64,000 bases of DNA, from the NCBI RefSeq assembly GCF_014205055.1, contig NZ_JACHMS010000001.1, positions 1,178,001-1,242,000 on the forward strand, written 5' to 3'. The position numbers were made by a program, and so were the translations under genes. This stretch comes from Streptomyces luteogriseus (lineage in GTDB: Bacteria > Actinomycetota > Actinomycetes > Streptomycetales > Streptomycetaceae). The notes below the pieces were generated by a model that was not told the DNA's origin, made no database searches, and was given only the letters and a program-made list of their open reading frames with translations. Below are positions 35,618-46,128 of this stretch, piece after piece. How positions within the stretch are numbered: position 1 is the stretch's first letter; each line of letters begins with the position of its first letter.

Positions 35618-36775
35618 CTACCGGTCGACGCGGAGTGTGAACTCCACTCCGTCCCGGGCGAGTTCCCGCAGCCAGTGCTCGGACCGGGCGGCCGTCCCGG
35701 CGGCGCGGTTCAGGCCCGGCGGCAGGGAACCGTCCAGGATGTGACGGACCCCGAGGGCGAGGGTCCGCGAGACGCAGCGGGCCATCGCGCTCTCCTCCGC
35801 GTCGCCCACCAGGTCCAGCAGGTAGCCGCCCGCCCAGGTCCGCCCGGACTCGGCCCGCACTTCCAGCGACACGGCGAGGACGACCCGGTCGTGGTCGTCG
35901 TCCGTGGTCGGGTGGGCGGCGGCCAGTTCCCGGGCCAGGGCGGCGATACGGTCGTCGTCGCCGGTCCTGAGCTCTTCGAAGACCCCGTCCCAGGCGCGCA
36001 GCCAGCCCTCCAGCCGCAGGGTGCCGCGCACGAACGTCCGCGGTGTCCAGGCGCCCGGCAGCCCGTACTGCTCGACGAACGGAACGCTGTCGCGGTTGGG
36101 GTAGACCTCGAAGGTCTCCCCGTCGACGACGTGCCGCCGGGTCGCCTCCCAGGGCCGCTCGGCGACCGTCGGCGCACCGTCCTCGATGTAACGGGCCGGG
36201 GAGCGCAGGGCGTTGAGGACTCCCGCGGGTGCCCAGCTGAAGCGGTACGTGAAGTCGTTCGGGACGGCGGGGACTCCGCCGCAGTACGAGGTGAGGGTGT
36301 ACGAGGCGGGAGTCTCGTCGCCGATGGCCTCCCGGGCCCGGGCGACCAGGGCGTGGGCGAAGAGGTGGTCGATGCCCGGATCGAGCCCGGCCTCGGTGAG
36401 GACGACGAGCCCGGCCTTCCCGGCCGCGGGCACCTGCTCCAGCACCGCGTCCGACACATAGCTGGAGCACGCGAAGTGCGCCCCACGCTGTACGCACTCC
36501 GCGAGGAGCGGGGCATGCTCGGGGGCGGGCAGCATCGACACGACGACATCGCCCGGCGCGAGTTCGGCGACGAGCGCGGGCAGCGTGTACGCGCGGGGCT
36601 CGGCCCGCCCGGTGAGGCCCAGCCGGCCGAGGGCGTCGGCGGCCCGGCTCTCGGTGCGGTGCCAGAGCCGGACCCGCTCGGCCGTGTCGCACAGCGCAGC
36701 GAGACCGCTGCCCGTGGACAGGCCGGCGCCGATCCAGTGGACGGTGCCGCTCGCCGCCACCGGTTCCGTGCTCAA
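35618..36775 (-). CDS. saccharopine reductase-like dehydrogenase (Lys9/NADP-binding type)
   Basis: 385 aa. Begins with a glycine-rich nucleotide site VHWIGAGLSTGSGLAAL, then DVVVSMLPAPEHAPLLAECV, SSYVSDAV and LTEAGLDPGIDHLFAH, the order seen in saccharopine reductase / carboxynorspermidine dehydrogenase proteins. Such enzymes join or split amino acids through an imine. ATG 36775 overlaps the stop of the preceding gene (ATGA), and that gene encodes the other saccharopine-dehydrogenase type, so the two should act in sequence. The true substrate pair is unknown. Confidence 0.85.
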   Translation of the reverse strand: MSTEPVAASGTVHWIGAGLSTGSGLAALCDTAERVRLWHRTESRAADALGRLGLTGRAEPRAYTLPALVAELAPGDVVVSMLPAPEHAPLLAECVQRGAHFACSSYVSDAVLEQVPAAGKAGLVVLTEAGLDPGIDHLFAHALVARAREAIGDETPASYTLTSYCGGVPAVPNDFTYRFSWAPAGVLNALRSPARYIEDGAPTVAERPWEATRRHVVDGETFEVYPNRDSVPFVEQYGLPGAWTPRTFVRGTLRLEGWLRAWDGVFEELRTGDDDRIAALARELAAAHPTTDDDHDRVVLAVSLEVRAESGRTWAGGYLLDLVGDAEESAMARCVSRTLALGVRHILDGSLPPGLNRAAGTAARSEHWLRELARDGVEFTLRVDR

Positions 36776-37830
36776 AGGGACTCCCCCTTGTCGAGGCCGT
36801 GGGCGCGGGAGGCGTCACGGAACCGGTCCAGGCAGCGCCCCCAGGGTCCGGAGACGCCGAAGTCGAGCAGCTGGGGCAGGAGGGCGGCCGAGAAGTCGGC
36901 GCTGGACTCCAGCGGCAGCAGGGAGGGCAGGTTGTCGATGGCGATGAGGTCGAGCGGGGGTTCCTCGCGCAGCCGCCGTACGGGCTCGTCCCACGAGGTG
37001 GTGTCGTCGTACACCGGAAGCACGTTGAGCGGGGAACCGACGTCGCAGGTCACGTCGCACAGGGTGCGCAGCCGGCGGTCCGGGGTGTCGAGGTCCTGCT
37101 CGCGCAGGAAGGGCGGGACGGGGGTGGTGGCGAGCACCGCGTTCACCATCACGTCGTGGCGCAGCAGGGCGGGGCGGTCCAGGTCCCGTGTCTCGGCGAG
37201 GTCCCAGCAGGTGGGGTCGACACCGGCGGTGGCGAAGGCCGCGCGGGCGCCGCGGCCGCTTCGGCCCAGGGCGCCGACGACGAGGCCGGTGAACCCGGCG
37301 TCGTCGTCGGAGGCGGGCTTCAGCGTCTCGTCCAGGTCTTCCTTGGTGGTCGGCGTCAGGGGCGCCCGCAGCCGGCCCCGGTGCCGGAGCACGGCAAGGG
37401 CCGCGCCCAGGTAACCGGCCCAGAAACCGAAGGCGGCCAGGCGCCGTCCGGTGTCGTCCACCAGGTACTCCAGGTCGAACAGCGCCCCGCCCCCGGCGGC
37501 GAACCGGCCCAGCAGCTCCGCCGCTCCCGCCTGGCCCTTGTAGGCGTGGCCGAAGGAGATGTGCCGGTGCGTCAGCTCGGCGGGTTCTGCGGGCAGTTCC
37601 TTCAGGCCGAGCACGACGGCGTCGCGGGGCGCCGTCACCCAGGAGCCGGCGGGGGCGACGCGGCAGCCGGCCGCCTGGTACTCCTCGATCGGGAAGACCC
37701 GCTGCGGGGACTCCTCGACGGTCAGTTCCACTCCGTTCCCGACGAGCCGCCGGGCGTCGTCGGGAACGATCGGAGTGCGTCGCTCGGTCGTGCGGGCCTC
37801 GTGGCGCAGCCACAGATGGAGCTCGGTCAT
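36772..37830 (-). CDS. saccharopine dehydrogenase-like protein (Lys1/AlaDH-PNT fold)
   Basis: 352 aa. N-terminal alanine dehydrogenase/PNT-type domain (RHEARTTERRTPIVPDDARRL, here RTTERRTPIVPDDA near 11-30, and ISFGHAYKGQ) matches saccharopine dehydrogenase, L-lysine-forming. The Rossmann part follows VVGALGRSGRGA, with CDVTCDVGSPLN later. ATG 37830 with GGAGG ten nt upstream is preferred; the frame extends to 37896 without a ribosome site. First gene of a two-gene operon with the Lys9-like protein. Confidence 0.85.
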   Translation of the reverse strand: MTELHLWLRHEARTTERRTPIVPDDARRLVGNGVELTVEESPQRVFPIEEYQAAGCRVAPAGSWVTAPRDAVVLGLKELPAEPAELTHRHISFGHAYKGQAGAAELLGRFAAGGGALFDLEYLVDDTGRRLAAFGFWAGYLGAALAVLRHRGRLRAPLTPTTKEDLDETLKPASDDDAGFTGLVVGALGRSGRGARAAFATAGVDPTCWDLAETRDLDRPALLRHDVMVNAVLATTPVPPFLREQDLDTPDRRLRTLCDVTCDVGSPLNVLPVYDDTTSWDEPVRRLREEPPLDLIAIDNLPSLLPLESSADFSAALLPQLLDFGVSGPWGRCLDRFRDASRAHGLDKGESL

Positions 37831-37950
37831 ACCTGGTGGGCCTCCGGCGTGAGGCGCCGACCGCCGAGGGCCGGCGCTCAAGGTGCGGACGTCCACGAAG
37901 CGTACGCGGCCCGCCTTCGGGTCGCGTACGGATTCGCCCAGGTCACGTCG

Positions 37951-37970
37951 GGAACCGGAACCGGAACCGG
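37951..37970. repeat. short GGAACC tandem repeat
   Basis: Three copies of a 6-bp GGAACC unit ending in GG, in the 148-bp gap between ribA-like and the Lys1-like gene. Probably a simple-sequence tract; the rest of the gap holds two GCGTACG copies (37900-37930) and nothing else I can name. Confidence 0.5.
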
Positions 37971-37978
37971 CCGAGCGG

Positions 37979-38638
37979 TCAGGAGGAGCTGACCACCGCG
38001 TCCAGGTGGGGCAGGTGGTGGTCGAGGCGTTCCCGCTTGGTGCGCAGATAGGTGATGTTGTTCTCGCACGGCGGGATCAGCAGCGGCACCGTCTCGGCGA
38101 CGGTGATGCCGTGGTCCACCAGCGCCTCGCGCTTGCGCGGGTTGTTGGACATCAGCCGTACGGAACGCACGCCCAGGTCGTCGAGTATCCGGGCCGCCAC
38201 GCCGTAGTCGCGGGCGTCGACCGGCAGACCGAGGGCGAGGTTGGCCTCGACGGTGTCCAGGCCCTCCGCCTGCAGGGCCATCGCACGCAGCTTGGCGAGC
38301 AGGCCGATGCCGCGGCCTTCATGCCCTCTGAGATAGACCACGACACCTGCGCCCTCGGCGACGACCGCACGCAGGGCGGCGTCGAGCTGGTCACCGCACT
38401 CACAGTGCTGGGAGCCGAAGGCGTCGCCGGTCAGGCACTCCGAGTGCAGCCGGATGAGGACGTCGTCCGTGCCGATCTCCCCGTAGACCAGGGCCACCTG
38501 TTCGTCACCGCGGTCATGGTCCAGGTAACCGACCGCCTGGAATTTCCCGTACACGGTGGGCAGGGGGGCATTCACGACGCGTTCCACGCCGGTCCGCTGC
38601 GTCGACTTCTTGCCGAGTACGCCAACTTTTTCTGTCAT
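37979..38638 (-). CDS. GTP cyclohydrolase II-like enzyme, Met120 (FAPy-forming) type
   Basis: 219 aa, stand-alone GCH II domain. Zinc ligands Cys68, Cys79, Cys81 (SECLTGDAFGSQHCECGDQ), catalytic loop RGHEGRGIGL and SNNPRKREAL are intact. The critical point is residue 120: the riboflavin enzyme has Tyr in RAYALQ, this protein has Met (LRAMALQ). In S. coelicolor the paralogue SCO6655 with Met120 was reported to stop at the formamidopyrimidine (FAPy) and to regain normal chemistry when changed to Tyr. I therefore expect GTP to formylated pyrimidine, and not a riboflavin-operon role; no other rib gene is nearby. It diverges by only 41 bp from a creatininase-family gene. Confidence 0.9.
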   Translation of the reverse strand: MTEKVGVLGKKSTQRTGVERVVNAPLPTVYGKFQAVGYLDHDRGDEQVALVYGEIGTDDVLIRLHSECLTGDAFGSQHCECGDQLDAALRAVVAEGAGVVVYLRGHEGRGIGLLAKLRAMALQAEGLDTVEANLALGLPVDARDYGVAARILDDLGVRSVRLMSNNPRKREALVDHGITVAETVPLLIPPCENNITYLRTKRERLDHHLPHLDAVVSSS

Positions 38639-38679
38639 GATTCTCGAGTTCCTAAGCAGAGACGAAAGGCCGTGACGTT

Positions 38680-39408
38680 ATGAGTGATCTGGTGCCGGCG
38701 GACACCACGGAAGACGTACGGACGCGGGGCGCCGGTGTCTCACGGCAGGTCGCGGTGCTTCCCGTGGGGAGCTTCGAGCAGCACGGCGCGTACCTCCCGC
38801 TGGCGACCGACACGCTCGTCGCCTGTGCCGTCGCGCGGGAGATAGCCGGCGCGTACCCGGTGCACCTCCTTCCTCCGGTGACGATCTCGTGCTCGCACGA
38901 GCACGCGGCCTGGCCGGGGACCGTAAGCATCTCCTCGGTGACCCTTCATGCGGTGGTACGGGACATTGCTGCTTCGCTGCGCCGGTCCGGCATCGACGCC
39001 CTGGTGGTGGTCAACGGGCACGGCGGCAACTACGTACTGGGCAACGTGGTTCAGGAGTCCTCCGCCCGCGGTGAGCGGATGGCGCTCTTCCCGGCCGCGG
39101 AGGACTGGGAGGCGGCGCGCGGGCGGGCGGGTGTGGTCACCTCGCTGCTCACCGACATGCATGCGGGGGAAATTGAGACCTCCATCCTTCTGCACGCTCA
39201 TCCCGAAATGCTCCGTCCCGGTTATGAGACTTCCGATTTCGTCGCTGACGACCGGCGTCATCTGCTCACCCTCGGCATGTCCGGCTATACCGATTCCGGT
39301 GTCATCGGCCGTCCTTCGCTGGGTTCGGCGGAAAAAGGGAAGGAACTCCTGGCGAGCCTCGCGGATTCCTTCGGGGCGTATTTCTCGATGCTGACCTCCG
39401 ACGCGTAG
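38680..39408 (+). CDS. creatininase-family amidohydrolase, candidate FAPy deformylase
   Basis: 242 aa. Family motif GSFEQHGAYLPLATDT at 30-45 supplies Glu33, His35 and Asp44 as metal ligands; the usual second His of EQHGPHLP is Tyr38. NGHGGN (112-117) and DMHAGEIETS are conserved. Creatininase, the archaeal FAPy deformylase ArfB and mycofactocin MftE share this fold. Lying back-to-back with the FAPy-type cyclohydrolase, deformylation of FAPy is the natural proposal. The 3' third is less GC-rich than its neighbours and its last 124 bp overlap the convergent flippase-like frame. Confidence 0.87.
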   Translation: MSDLVPADTTEDVRTRGAGVSRQVAVLPVGSFEQHGAYLPLATDTLVACAVAREIAGAYPVHLLPPVTISCSHEHAAWPGTVSISSVTLHAVVRDIAASLRRSGIDALVVVNGHGGNYVLGNVVQESSARGERMALFPAAEDWEAARGRAGVVTSLLTDMHAGEIETSILLHAHPEMLRPGYETSDFVADDRRHLLTLGMSGYTDSGVIGRPSLGSAEKGKELLASLADSFGAYFSMLTSDA

Positions 39409-40829
39409 TCACCTCGCGGCGCGGGGGCGGGTGCCGGGGCCTGAGCGGTGGCCCCGGTCCCGGCCCGCAGGCCCGCGTACCAGCGGGCGACGAGCACGAT
39501 CAGGCCGGGCAGGCTGGCCACGAGGCTGAGCACCCCGTAGACGACCGCGACGGCCAGCCCCCGGCCGGCGCCCAGGCCCGCGGCGCCGAACGCCCAGGCG
39601 GTGACGCCCTCCCGCGGTCCCCAGCCGCCGACGTTGAGCGGCAGGCCCATCGCCAGCAGGGCGAGTACGGCGAGGGGCAGCAGGACGGCCACGGAGGCGG
39701 CGGTCCCGGCGACACGGGCGGCGAGTACGAACATCGCGACGTAACCTGCCAGCACCACCACGGAGGAGACAACCACTCCGGGCCCGTTCTCTCGCGACAG
39801 CAGCCCGTGGCGGGTTTCGGCGAGGAGCGCGCGCAGCTTGCGGCCACGCCGGGAGGGCGCCGTGCGGTTCATGCGCAGGGCGAGGACGACGGCGAGCGCC
39901 CCGAGGACGGCCAGGGCCGCGAGCAGGGCGACGTGCCGGGACTCGGCCAGCACCGGGGACGGCATGGTCAGCAGGACGACGGCCCCCACGGCGAACAACG
40001 CGATCTGCCCGGCGGCCCGTTCGAGGACGACGGCCTTCACGCCCCGCCGCACGTCCCCCTCGCTCTGCCCGTGCCGCACGGCCCGGTGCACATCACCGAG
40101 GACGCCGCCGGGGAGGGCCGCGTTCAGGAACAGCGCGCGGTAGTAGTCCGCGACGGCGGGCCCGAACGGCAGCCGGATCCTGAGCCCCCGGGCCACGATC
40201 GCCCACCGCCACGCGCTGCACACGGTGGTGACGAGGCCGATGCCGAGGGCGAGCAGCAGCGACATCCCGTCGATCCGCCGCAGCCCGTCCACGAAGACGC
40301 CGGTGCCGAGCCGCCAGAACAGCACGCCCAGGATGACGATTCCGGCGACGGTGCCGAGGTGGGTACGGACCTTCGGGGAGCCGAGGCGGGCCAGGGCCGA
40401 ACGGATCGGGCCGGGCGATGGCGTGCGTGCGCGGTCGGGGCGAGTGCCGGCGGGATCGGTGACGTGGGGGGCGGTGCCCTCCAGACCCGTGCCGGTCGGG
40501 GCGACCCCCTCCAGACCCGTGCCGGTGAGGGAAAGGCCCTCCAGACCCGTGCCGTTGGGGGCGACGCCCTCCAGACGCGCGTCCTCCAGACCGGTGCCGG
40601 CCGTGCCGGTGCCCGGTGACGGGGCTTCGGCGGTCCGGCCGGGGCCGGCCGGGCCGGGGGCGGCGGGCTCGCTCCTGTCGCCCGCGGCCGGGCGCGGCTC
40701 GACCGCGTCGGCCCCGGCCGTGACCGCCGCACCGGATGCCGCGGGCACCCGGGCACCGCCTGCGGCGGGCACCCGGGGGATCTCCGCGAGCGTGGTGCGC
40801 GGGCGCGTACCCGTCGCCTGGGGGCTCAT
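39285..40829 (-). CDS. flippase-like membrane protein (lysylphosphatidylglycerol synthase TM / UPF0104)
   Basis: 514 aa. Residues 1-140 are Pro/Gly/Ala/Thr-rich and disordered, with four 10-residue repeats (TGLEGVAP-like). Residues about 150-470 form the LPG_synthase_TM domain with about eight helices, including AAVADYYRALFLNAALPGGVLGD (FLNAALPGGVLGD) and LPLNVGGWGPREG, both conserved in this family. Relatives move or modify lipid-linked substrates. ATG 40829 overlaps the methyltransferase stop (ATGA). The final 41 or so residues read antisense through the creatininase gene and look unlike a natural tail; a one-base shift at the G-runs near 39420-39440 would stop at 39409. Confidence 0.82.
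   Translation of the reverse strand: MSPQATGTRPRTTLAEIPRVPAAGGARVPAASGAAVTAGADAVEPRPAAGDRSEPAAPGPAGPGRTAEAPSPGTGTAGTGLEDARLEGVAPNGTGLEGLSLTGTGLEGVAPTGTGLEGTAPHVTDPAGTRPDRARTPSPGPIRSALARLGSPKVRTHLGTVAGIVILGVLFWRLGTGVFVDGLRRIDGMSLLLALGIGLVTTVCSAWRWAIVARGLRIRLPFGPAVADYYRALFLNAALPGGVLGDVHRAVRHGQSEGDVRRGVKAVVLERAAGQIALFAVGAVVLLTMPSPVLAESRHVALLAALAVLGALAVVLALRMNRTAPSRRGRKLRALLAETRHGLLSRENGPGVVVSSVVVLAGYVAMFVLAARVAGTAASVAVLLPLAVLALLAMGLPLNVGGWGPREGVTAWAFGAAGLGAGRGLAVAVVYGVLSLVASLPGLIVLVARWYAGLRAGTGATAQAPAPAPAPRGDYASEVSIEKYAPKESARLARSSFPFSAEPSEGRPMTPESV
40477..40600. repeat. four 30-bp tandem repeats inside the flippase gene
   Basis: Units begin at 40477, 40507, 40537 and 40567, each starting CCCTCCAGACCCGTGCC, with a shortened fifth copy from about 40582. 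The period is in frame, giving ten-residue repeats with the core GTGLEG in the disordered N-terminal region. Copy number is likely variable between strains. Confidence 0.85.
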
Positions 40830-41976
40830 GACGCTCCGCCCGCCGGGCGGGACAGGGCCAGGAGGTCGACGTGGTGGACGGTGACGCGCAACTCGCCCGC
40901 GGCGAGGGCCGCCACCCGGTTGGTCAGGTAGACGTCGGCCTCGGCCCGCAGCTCGGGGCGCTCCTCGACGGCGGCGCCGACCCAGCCGCGCAGCCACTGC
41001 TCGGTGAGCGCGGCCTGCTCGGGGCCCAGCCGCCAGGGGCTCGGGTGCAGTCGTACGGTCGCGCCGTGCTCGGAGAAGGCCTCGGCCGCCGCCGTGACCG
41101 CGTCCGGGCCGAGCAGGCCGTCGCGGCGCTGGTGGTCGTTGAACGCCTGGACGAGTTCCGCGTCCAGCGGGTGGGACGGGGTCAGTTCGACCCGCCCGGC
41201 GACGGACAGCGTCAGCAGGGCGGGGCAGCCGGCCCCGGCGCACGCGGCGGCGAAGGTGTCGATCTCCTCGCGGGTGAGGACGTCCAGCAGCGCGGACGCG
41301 GTCACCAGCGACGCGCCCTGCAAGGCGTCCGGGGTGAGGCGGGCGACGTCACCGCGGCGCGTCTCCACCGAGACCCGGCTGCCGTCGGCGGCCGAGCGCG
41401 GCGAGGACACCGCGGCGAAGTGCAGCAGGTAGGGGTCGCGGTCGTGCAGGATCCAGTGCTGGGCGCCGTCCAGGCGGGGCGCGAGCCAGCGGCCCATCGA
41501 GCCGGTGCCGCAGCCCAGGTCGTGGATGACGACGCCCGACTTGCCGGGCAGGTTGGCGAGCCGGATCCGCAGCGGGTCGAGCAGGTCGTGCGCCCGCGCG
41601 GACGCATCGGCCGGCTCCCGCAGCTCCAGCCACTCCGGCGCGTATCGGGGCGGATCGTCCGGGCCGGCCTCACGCAGCTTGACGGTCGGCCGCGAGCCGG
41701 GCTTGCCACTGGGGCCGGCACCGGGGATGACGGCTCCGGGGACGTGCCCCGGACCGAACGCCACGCTGGAGCCGAGACCGGGGATCGCGGCGTTCTCGGT
41801 CGGCAGCGCCCCGGACTCGCCGCCGATGCGCCCGGGCTGTCCGCCGGAAACCACTCCGTGAACACCCGCCGCGGGCTTCGTGCCCGGCATCGCGCCGTCC
41901 GTCACGCCCGTGGCCTCCCTGGGGCCGGGCTGTGCCGGAATCGCCCCGCCCTGCTGGGTCGTCGTCGCCGGGTTCG

Positions 41977-41980
<4 letters not shown>
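40826..41980 (-). CDS. class I SAM-dependent methyltransferase
   Basis: 384 aa. The first 110 residues are Gly/Pro-rich low complexity. The Rossmann methyltransferase follows: motif I IHDLGCGTGSMGRWLAP near 146-162, acidic loop ILHDRDPYLL, and LVTASALLDVLTREEI as motif post-II region. ATG 41980 overlaps the glycosyltransferase stop (ATGA) and its own stop overlaps the flippase start. Probably methylates the glycosylated or pyrimidine/pterin-derived product of the cluster; which atom is unknown. Confidence 0.86.
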
Positions 41981-43748
<1,768 letters not shown>

Positions 43749-44729
43749 TCAATCGCTCTCGTCGTAACGGACCCGGTGGCACAGCGCGGGGACCTCGCCG
43801 GAGACGAGCCGGGGCAGCACGTCCGGCAGGTCCTCGAAGGGGGATTCGCCGGTGATGAGGGCGTCGAGCGCGGGATCGGCGAGCAGGTCCAGGGCGACGG
43901 CGAGCCGGTCGGCGTAGGTGCGGTTCGGGCGGGCCGGGGAGACGGTGCCGACCTGGCTGCTGCGGATGACGAGGCGCCGGGAGTGGAAGGCCTCGCCGAG
44001 CGGGAGGCTGACCTGCCGGTCGCCGTACCAGCTGAGTTCGAGGACGGTTCCCTCGGCGGTGAGGAGTTCCAGGGAGCGGGCGAGGCCCTGTTCCGTGGCG
44101 CTGGCGTGCACGACCAGGTCGCGGTCGCCGTCGGCGTCCTCGGGGGTGGCGAAGCCCACGCCGAGCGCCTCGGCGATCTTCGCGCGGGACGGGTCGGCGT
44201 CGACCAGCTGGACGCGGACACCGGGGAACCGGGCGAGGAGGGCGGCGACCGAGCAGCCGACCATGCCGCCGCCGACCACGGCGATCCGGTCGCCGACCAG
44301 GGGCGCGGCGTCCCACAGGGCGTTGACGGCGGTCTCCACGGTCCCGGCGAGCACGGCCCGTTCGGCGGGCACGGTGTCGGGGACGGGGGTGACCGCGGTG
44401 GCCGGGACGACGTAGCGCGTCTGGTGCGGGTAGAGGCAGAACACGGTGCGGCCCTTCAGCGCCTCGGGCCCCTCCTCCACCACGCCGACGTTGAGGTAGC
44501 CGTACTTCACGGGGCCGGGGAAGTCGCCTTCCTGGAACGGCGCGCGCATGGCCGTGTGCTGGCTGACGGGCACGCCGCCGCGGAAGACGAGCGTCTCGGT
44601 GCCGCGGCTCACGCCGGAGAACAGCGTGCGGACCAGCACCTCGTCCTCGCCGGGTGCCGGCAGGGTGACGTCCCGGATGCCGCCTCGCCCAGGCGAGTCG
44701 ATCCAGAACGCCCGTCCGGTGTGCTTCAT
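43749..44729 (-). CDS. MDR-family oxidoreductase (zinc-type alcohol dehydrogenase-like)
   Basis: 326 aa. GroES-like domain with [17 protein letters not shown] and [11 protein letters not shown], then the Rossmann motif [20 protein letters not shown] near 168-187 and Asp in QLVDADPSR, favouring NAD. The structural-zinc Cys cluster is absent and the catalytic-zinc Cys/His are not obvious, so zinc dependence is doubtful. ATG 44729 is preceded by a strong AGGAGG. First gene of the pterin-like operon. Confidence 0.86.
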   Translation of the reverse strand: MKHTGRAFWIDSPGRGGIRDVTLPAPGEDEVLVRTLFSGVSRGTETLVFRGGVPVSQHTAMRAPFQEGDFPGPVKYGYLNVGVVEEGPEALKGRTVFCLYPHQTRYVVPATAVTPVPDTVPAERAVLAGTVETAVNALWDAAPLVGDRIAVVGGGMVGCSVAALLARFPGVRVQLVDADPSRAKIAEALGVGFATPEDADGDRDLVVHASATEQGLARSLELLTAEGTVLELSWYGDRQVSLPLGEAFHSRRLVIRSSQVGTVSPARPNRTYADRLAVALDLLADPALDALITGESPFEDLPDVLPRLVSGEVPALCHRVRYDESD

Positions 44730-44790
44730 CGAAGTCCTCCTGAACGATCGGGAAGCTGCTTGCGTACCGAGGGGTGCACAGGCCGCGCAC

Positions 44791-44819
44791 AACGTAGCGG
44801 CGTTGATCGACTCTGTCAC
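44791..44819 (-). promoter_or_regulatory. predicted promoter of the pterin-like operon
   Basis: Minus strand: GTGACA (44819-44814), 17-nt spacer, TACGTT (44796-44791). Good fit to the vegetative consensus, about 60 nt before the MDR start with its AGGAGG. Confidence 0.6.
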
Positions 44820-44837
44820 ACGGCCGGAGGACGTTCG

Positions 44838-45599
44838 GTGGCCCTGAACAACACTTACGACGCGAGGCTCGTACAGCAGGAGACCGCCCTGGGGGCGGGT
44901 GTGCAGGTCCTGCTGCTGGCCCTGATCGGCACGGCGATCGGGATGGGGCCGGCGGGCTGGCTGAGCGGCCTCGCGTTCGCGATCGCCACCTGGGCGGTGC
45001 TCTCCCGGGCCCTGCACCGCTCGCGGCTGCGCTCGTTCGGCGCGGCCAACCGGGTCACCCTCGGCCGGGCCACCCTCGTCGGCGGGGTCACGGCCCTGGT
45101 CGCCGACTCCTTCCAGAGCTCCCCGCCGGTGTCGCTGTTCGTCGGGCTGACGGCGGTCGCGCTGATCCTCGACGGCGTCGACGGCAAGGTCGCCCGCCGC
45201 ACCGGCACCGCGACGCCGCTGGGGGCACGCTTCGACATGGAGGTCGACGCGTTCCTGATCCTGGTGCTGAGCGTGTACGTGTCGATGCAGCTGGGCCCGT
45301 GGGTACTGCTGATCGGCGGCATGCGCTACGTCTTCGTCGCCGCGGCCAAGGTGTGGCCCTGGCTGACCGCCGCGCTCCCCGCGAGCACCGCCCGCAAGAC
45401 CGTCGCCGCCCTCCAGGGTGTGCTGCTGCTCCTGGCGGGCGCCGATCTGCTGCCGTACGCGGCCAACTTCGGGGTCGCGGCTCTGGCACTGGGCCTGCTG
45501 GTCTGGTCGTTCGGCCGGGACGTGCTGTGGCTGTACCGGACCTCGCGCGTCGCGGAGCAGGCGGCTCCCCGTCCGGTGCGGGAACTGGTCGCGAGCTGA
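44838..45599 (+). CDS. CDP-alcohol phosphatidyltransferase-family membrane protein
   Basis: 253 aa from GTG 44838, GGAGG 7 nt upstream. The diagnostic D-G-x2-A-R-x8-G-x3-D-x3-D motif is complete in [19 protein letters not shown] followed by [10 protein letters not shown]. About six membrane helices. The family transfers a phospho-alcohol headgroup from CDP-alcohols to diacylglycerol, inositol or glycerol phosphate. It diverges from the MDR gene over 108 bp, so its product may be the lipid or headgroup used by the cluster. Acceptor and donor are unknown. Confidence 0.88.
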   Translation: MALNNTYDARLVQQETALGAGVQVLLLALIGTAIGMGPAGWLSGLAFAIATWAVLSRALHRSRLRSFGAANRVTLGRATLVGGVTALVADSFQSSPPVSLFVGLTAVALILDGVDGKVARRTGTATPLGARFDMEVDAFLILVLSVYVSMQLGPWVLLIGGMRYVFVAAAKVWPWLTAALPASTARKTVAALQGVLLLLAGADLLPYAANFGVAALALGLLVWSFGRDVLWLYRTSRVAEQAAPRPVRELVAS

Positions 45600-45619
45600 C
45601 GTCCGGCCGGCTTCGCCGG

Positions 45620-46000
45620 TCAGGTGCCGAAGCGCCCTCGGGCCGCCTCGATGTGCCCGAGGTACTGGTGGGTCCAGCCGCAGATCGCGTCGACGGTGGC
45701 GCGCAGGGCGCGGCCCGGCTCGGTGAGCGTGTACTCGACCTTGGGCGGCACGGTGGGGTGCACCTTCCGGTGGACCAGGCCGTTGCGCTCCAGCATCCGC
45801 AGGTTCTGCGTGAGCATCTTGTGGCTGACGCCCTCGACCTCGTCGCGCAACTCGCTGAAGCGCAGGGTGCGTTCCCCGAGTGCCTCGATGATCAAGAGCG
45901 CCCACTTGTTGGCCACGTCGGAGAAGATCTCCCGGGCCAGGGAGTCCGCCCGCCGCAGGTCCGCGTTCTCGGGCAGGTCTCTCAACTGCTTGGTCACCAT
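45620..46000 (-). CDS. HxlR-family transcriptional regulator
   Basis: 126 aa. Single winged helix: [21 protein letters not shown], then [20 protein letters not shown] and [12 protein letters not shown], the standard HxlR series. Diverges from the RidA-family gene across 128 bp containing the dyad CGGTT-7 nt-AACCG (46056-46072), so control of that gene and itself is likely. HxlR proteins often sense reactive electrophiles or aldehydes. Confidence 0.9.
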   Translation of the reverse strand: MVTKQLRDLPENADLRRADSLAREIFSDVANKWALLIIEALGERTLRFSELRDEVEGVSHKMLTQNLRMLERNGLVHRKVHPTVPPKVEYTLTEPGRALRATVDAICGWTHQYLGHIEAARGRFGT

Positions 46001-46055
46001 CTGGTTCCCCAGTCACCGAAAAGTGCGTTCTTCCAGGTCGGCGGTCACTCTCCTA

Positions 46056-46072
46056 CGGTTTCCGAGTAACCG
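46056..46072. promoter_or_regulatory. dyad between hxlR and ridA
   Basis: CGGTT and AACCG form a perfect 5-bp inverted pair around 7 nt, in the promoter region shared by the divergent genes. A candidate HxlR site only. Confidence 0.4.
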
Positions 46073-46128
46073 CAAGAGAGCACAGGCCCGTTGCCCGCGG
46101 TCCGTGCCCGACGGAAGGAACGCGCACC

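Noticed and set aside
37979..38638. Riboflavin biosynthesis ribA
   Set aside because: No other rib gene and no FMN riboswitch is nearby, and the Tyr-to-Met120 change predicts a different product.
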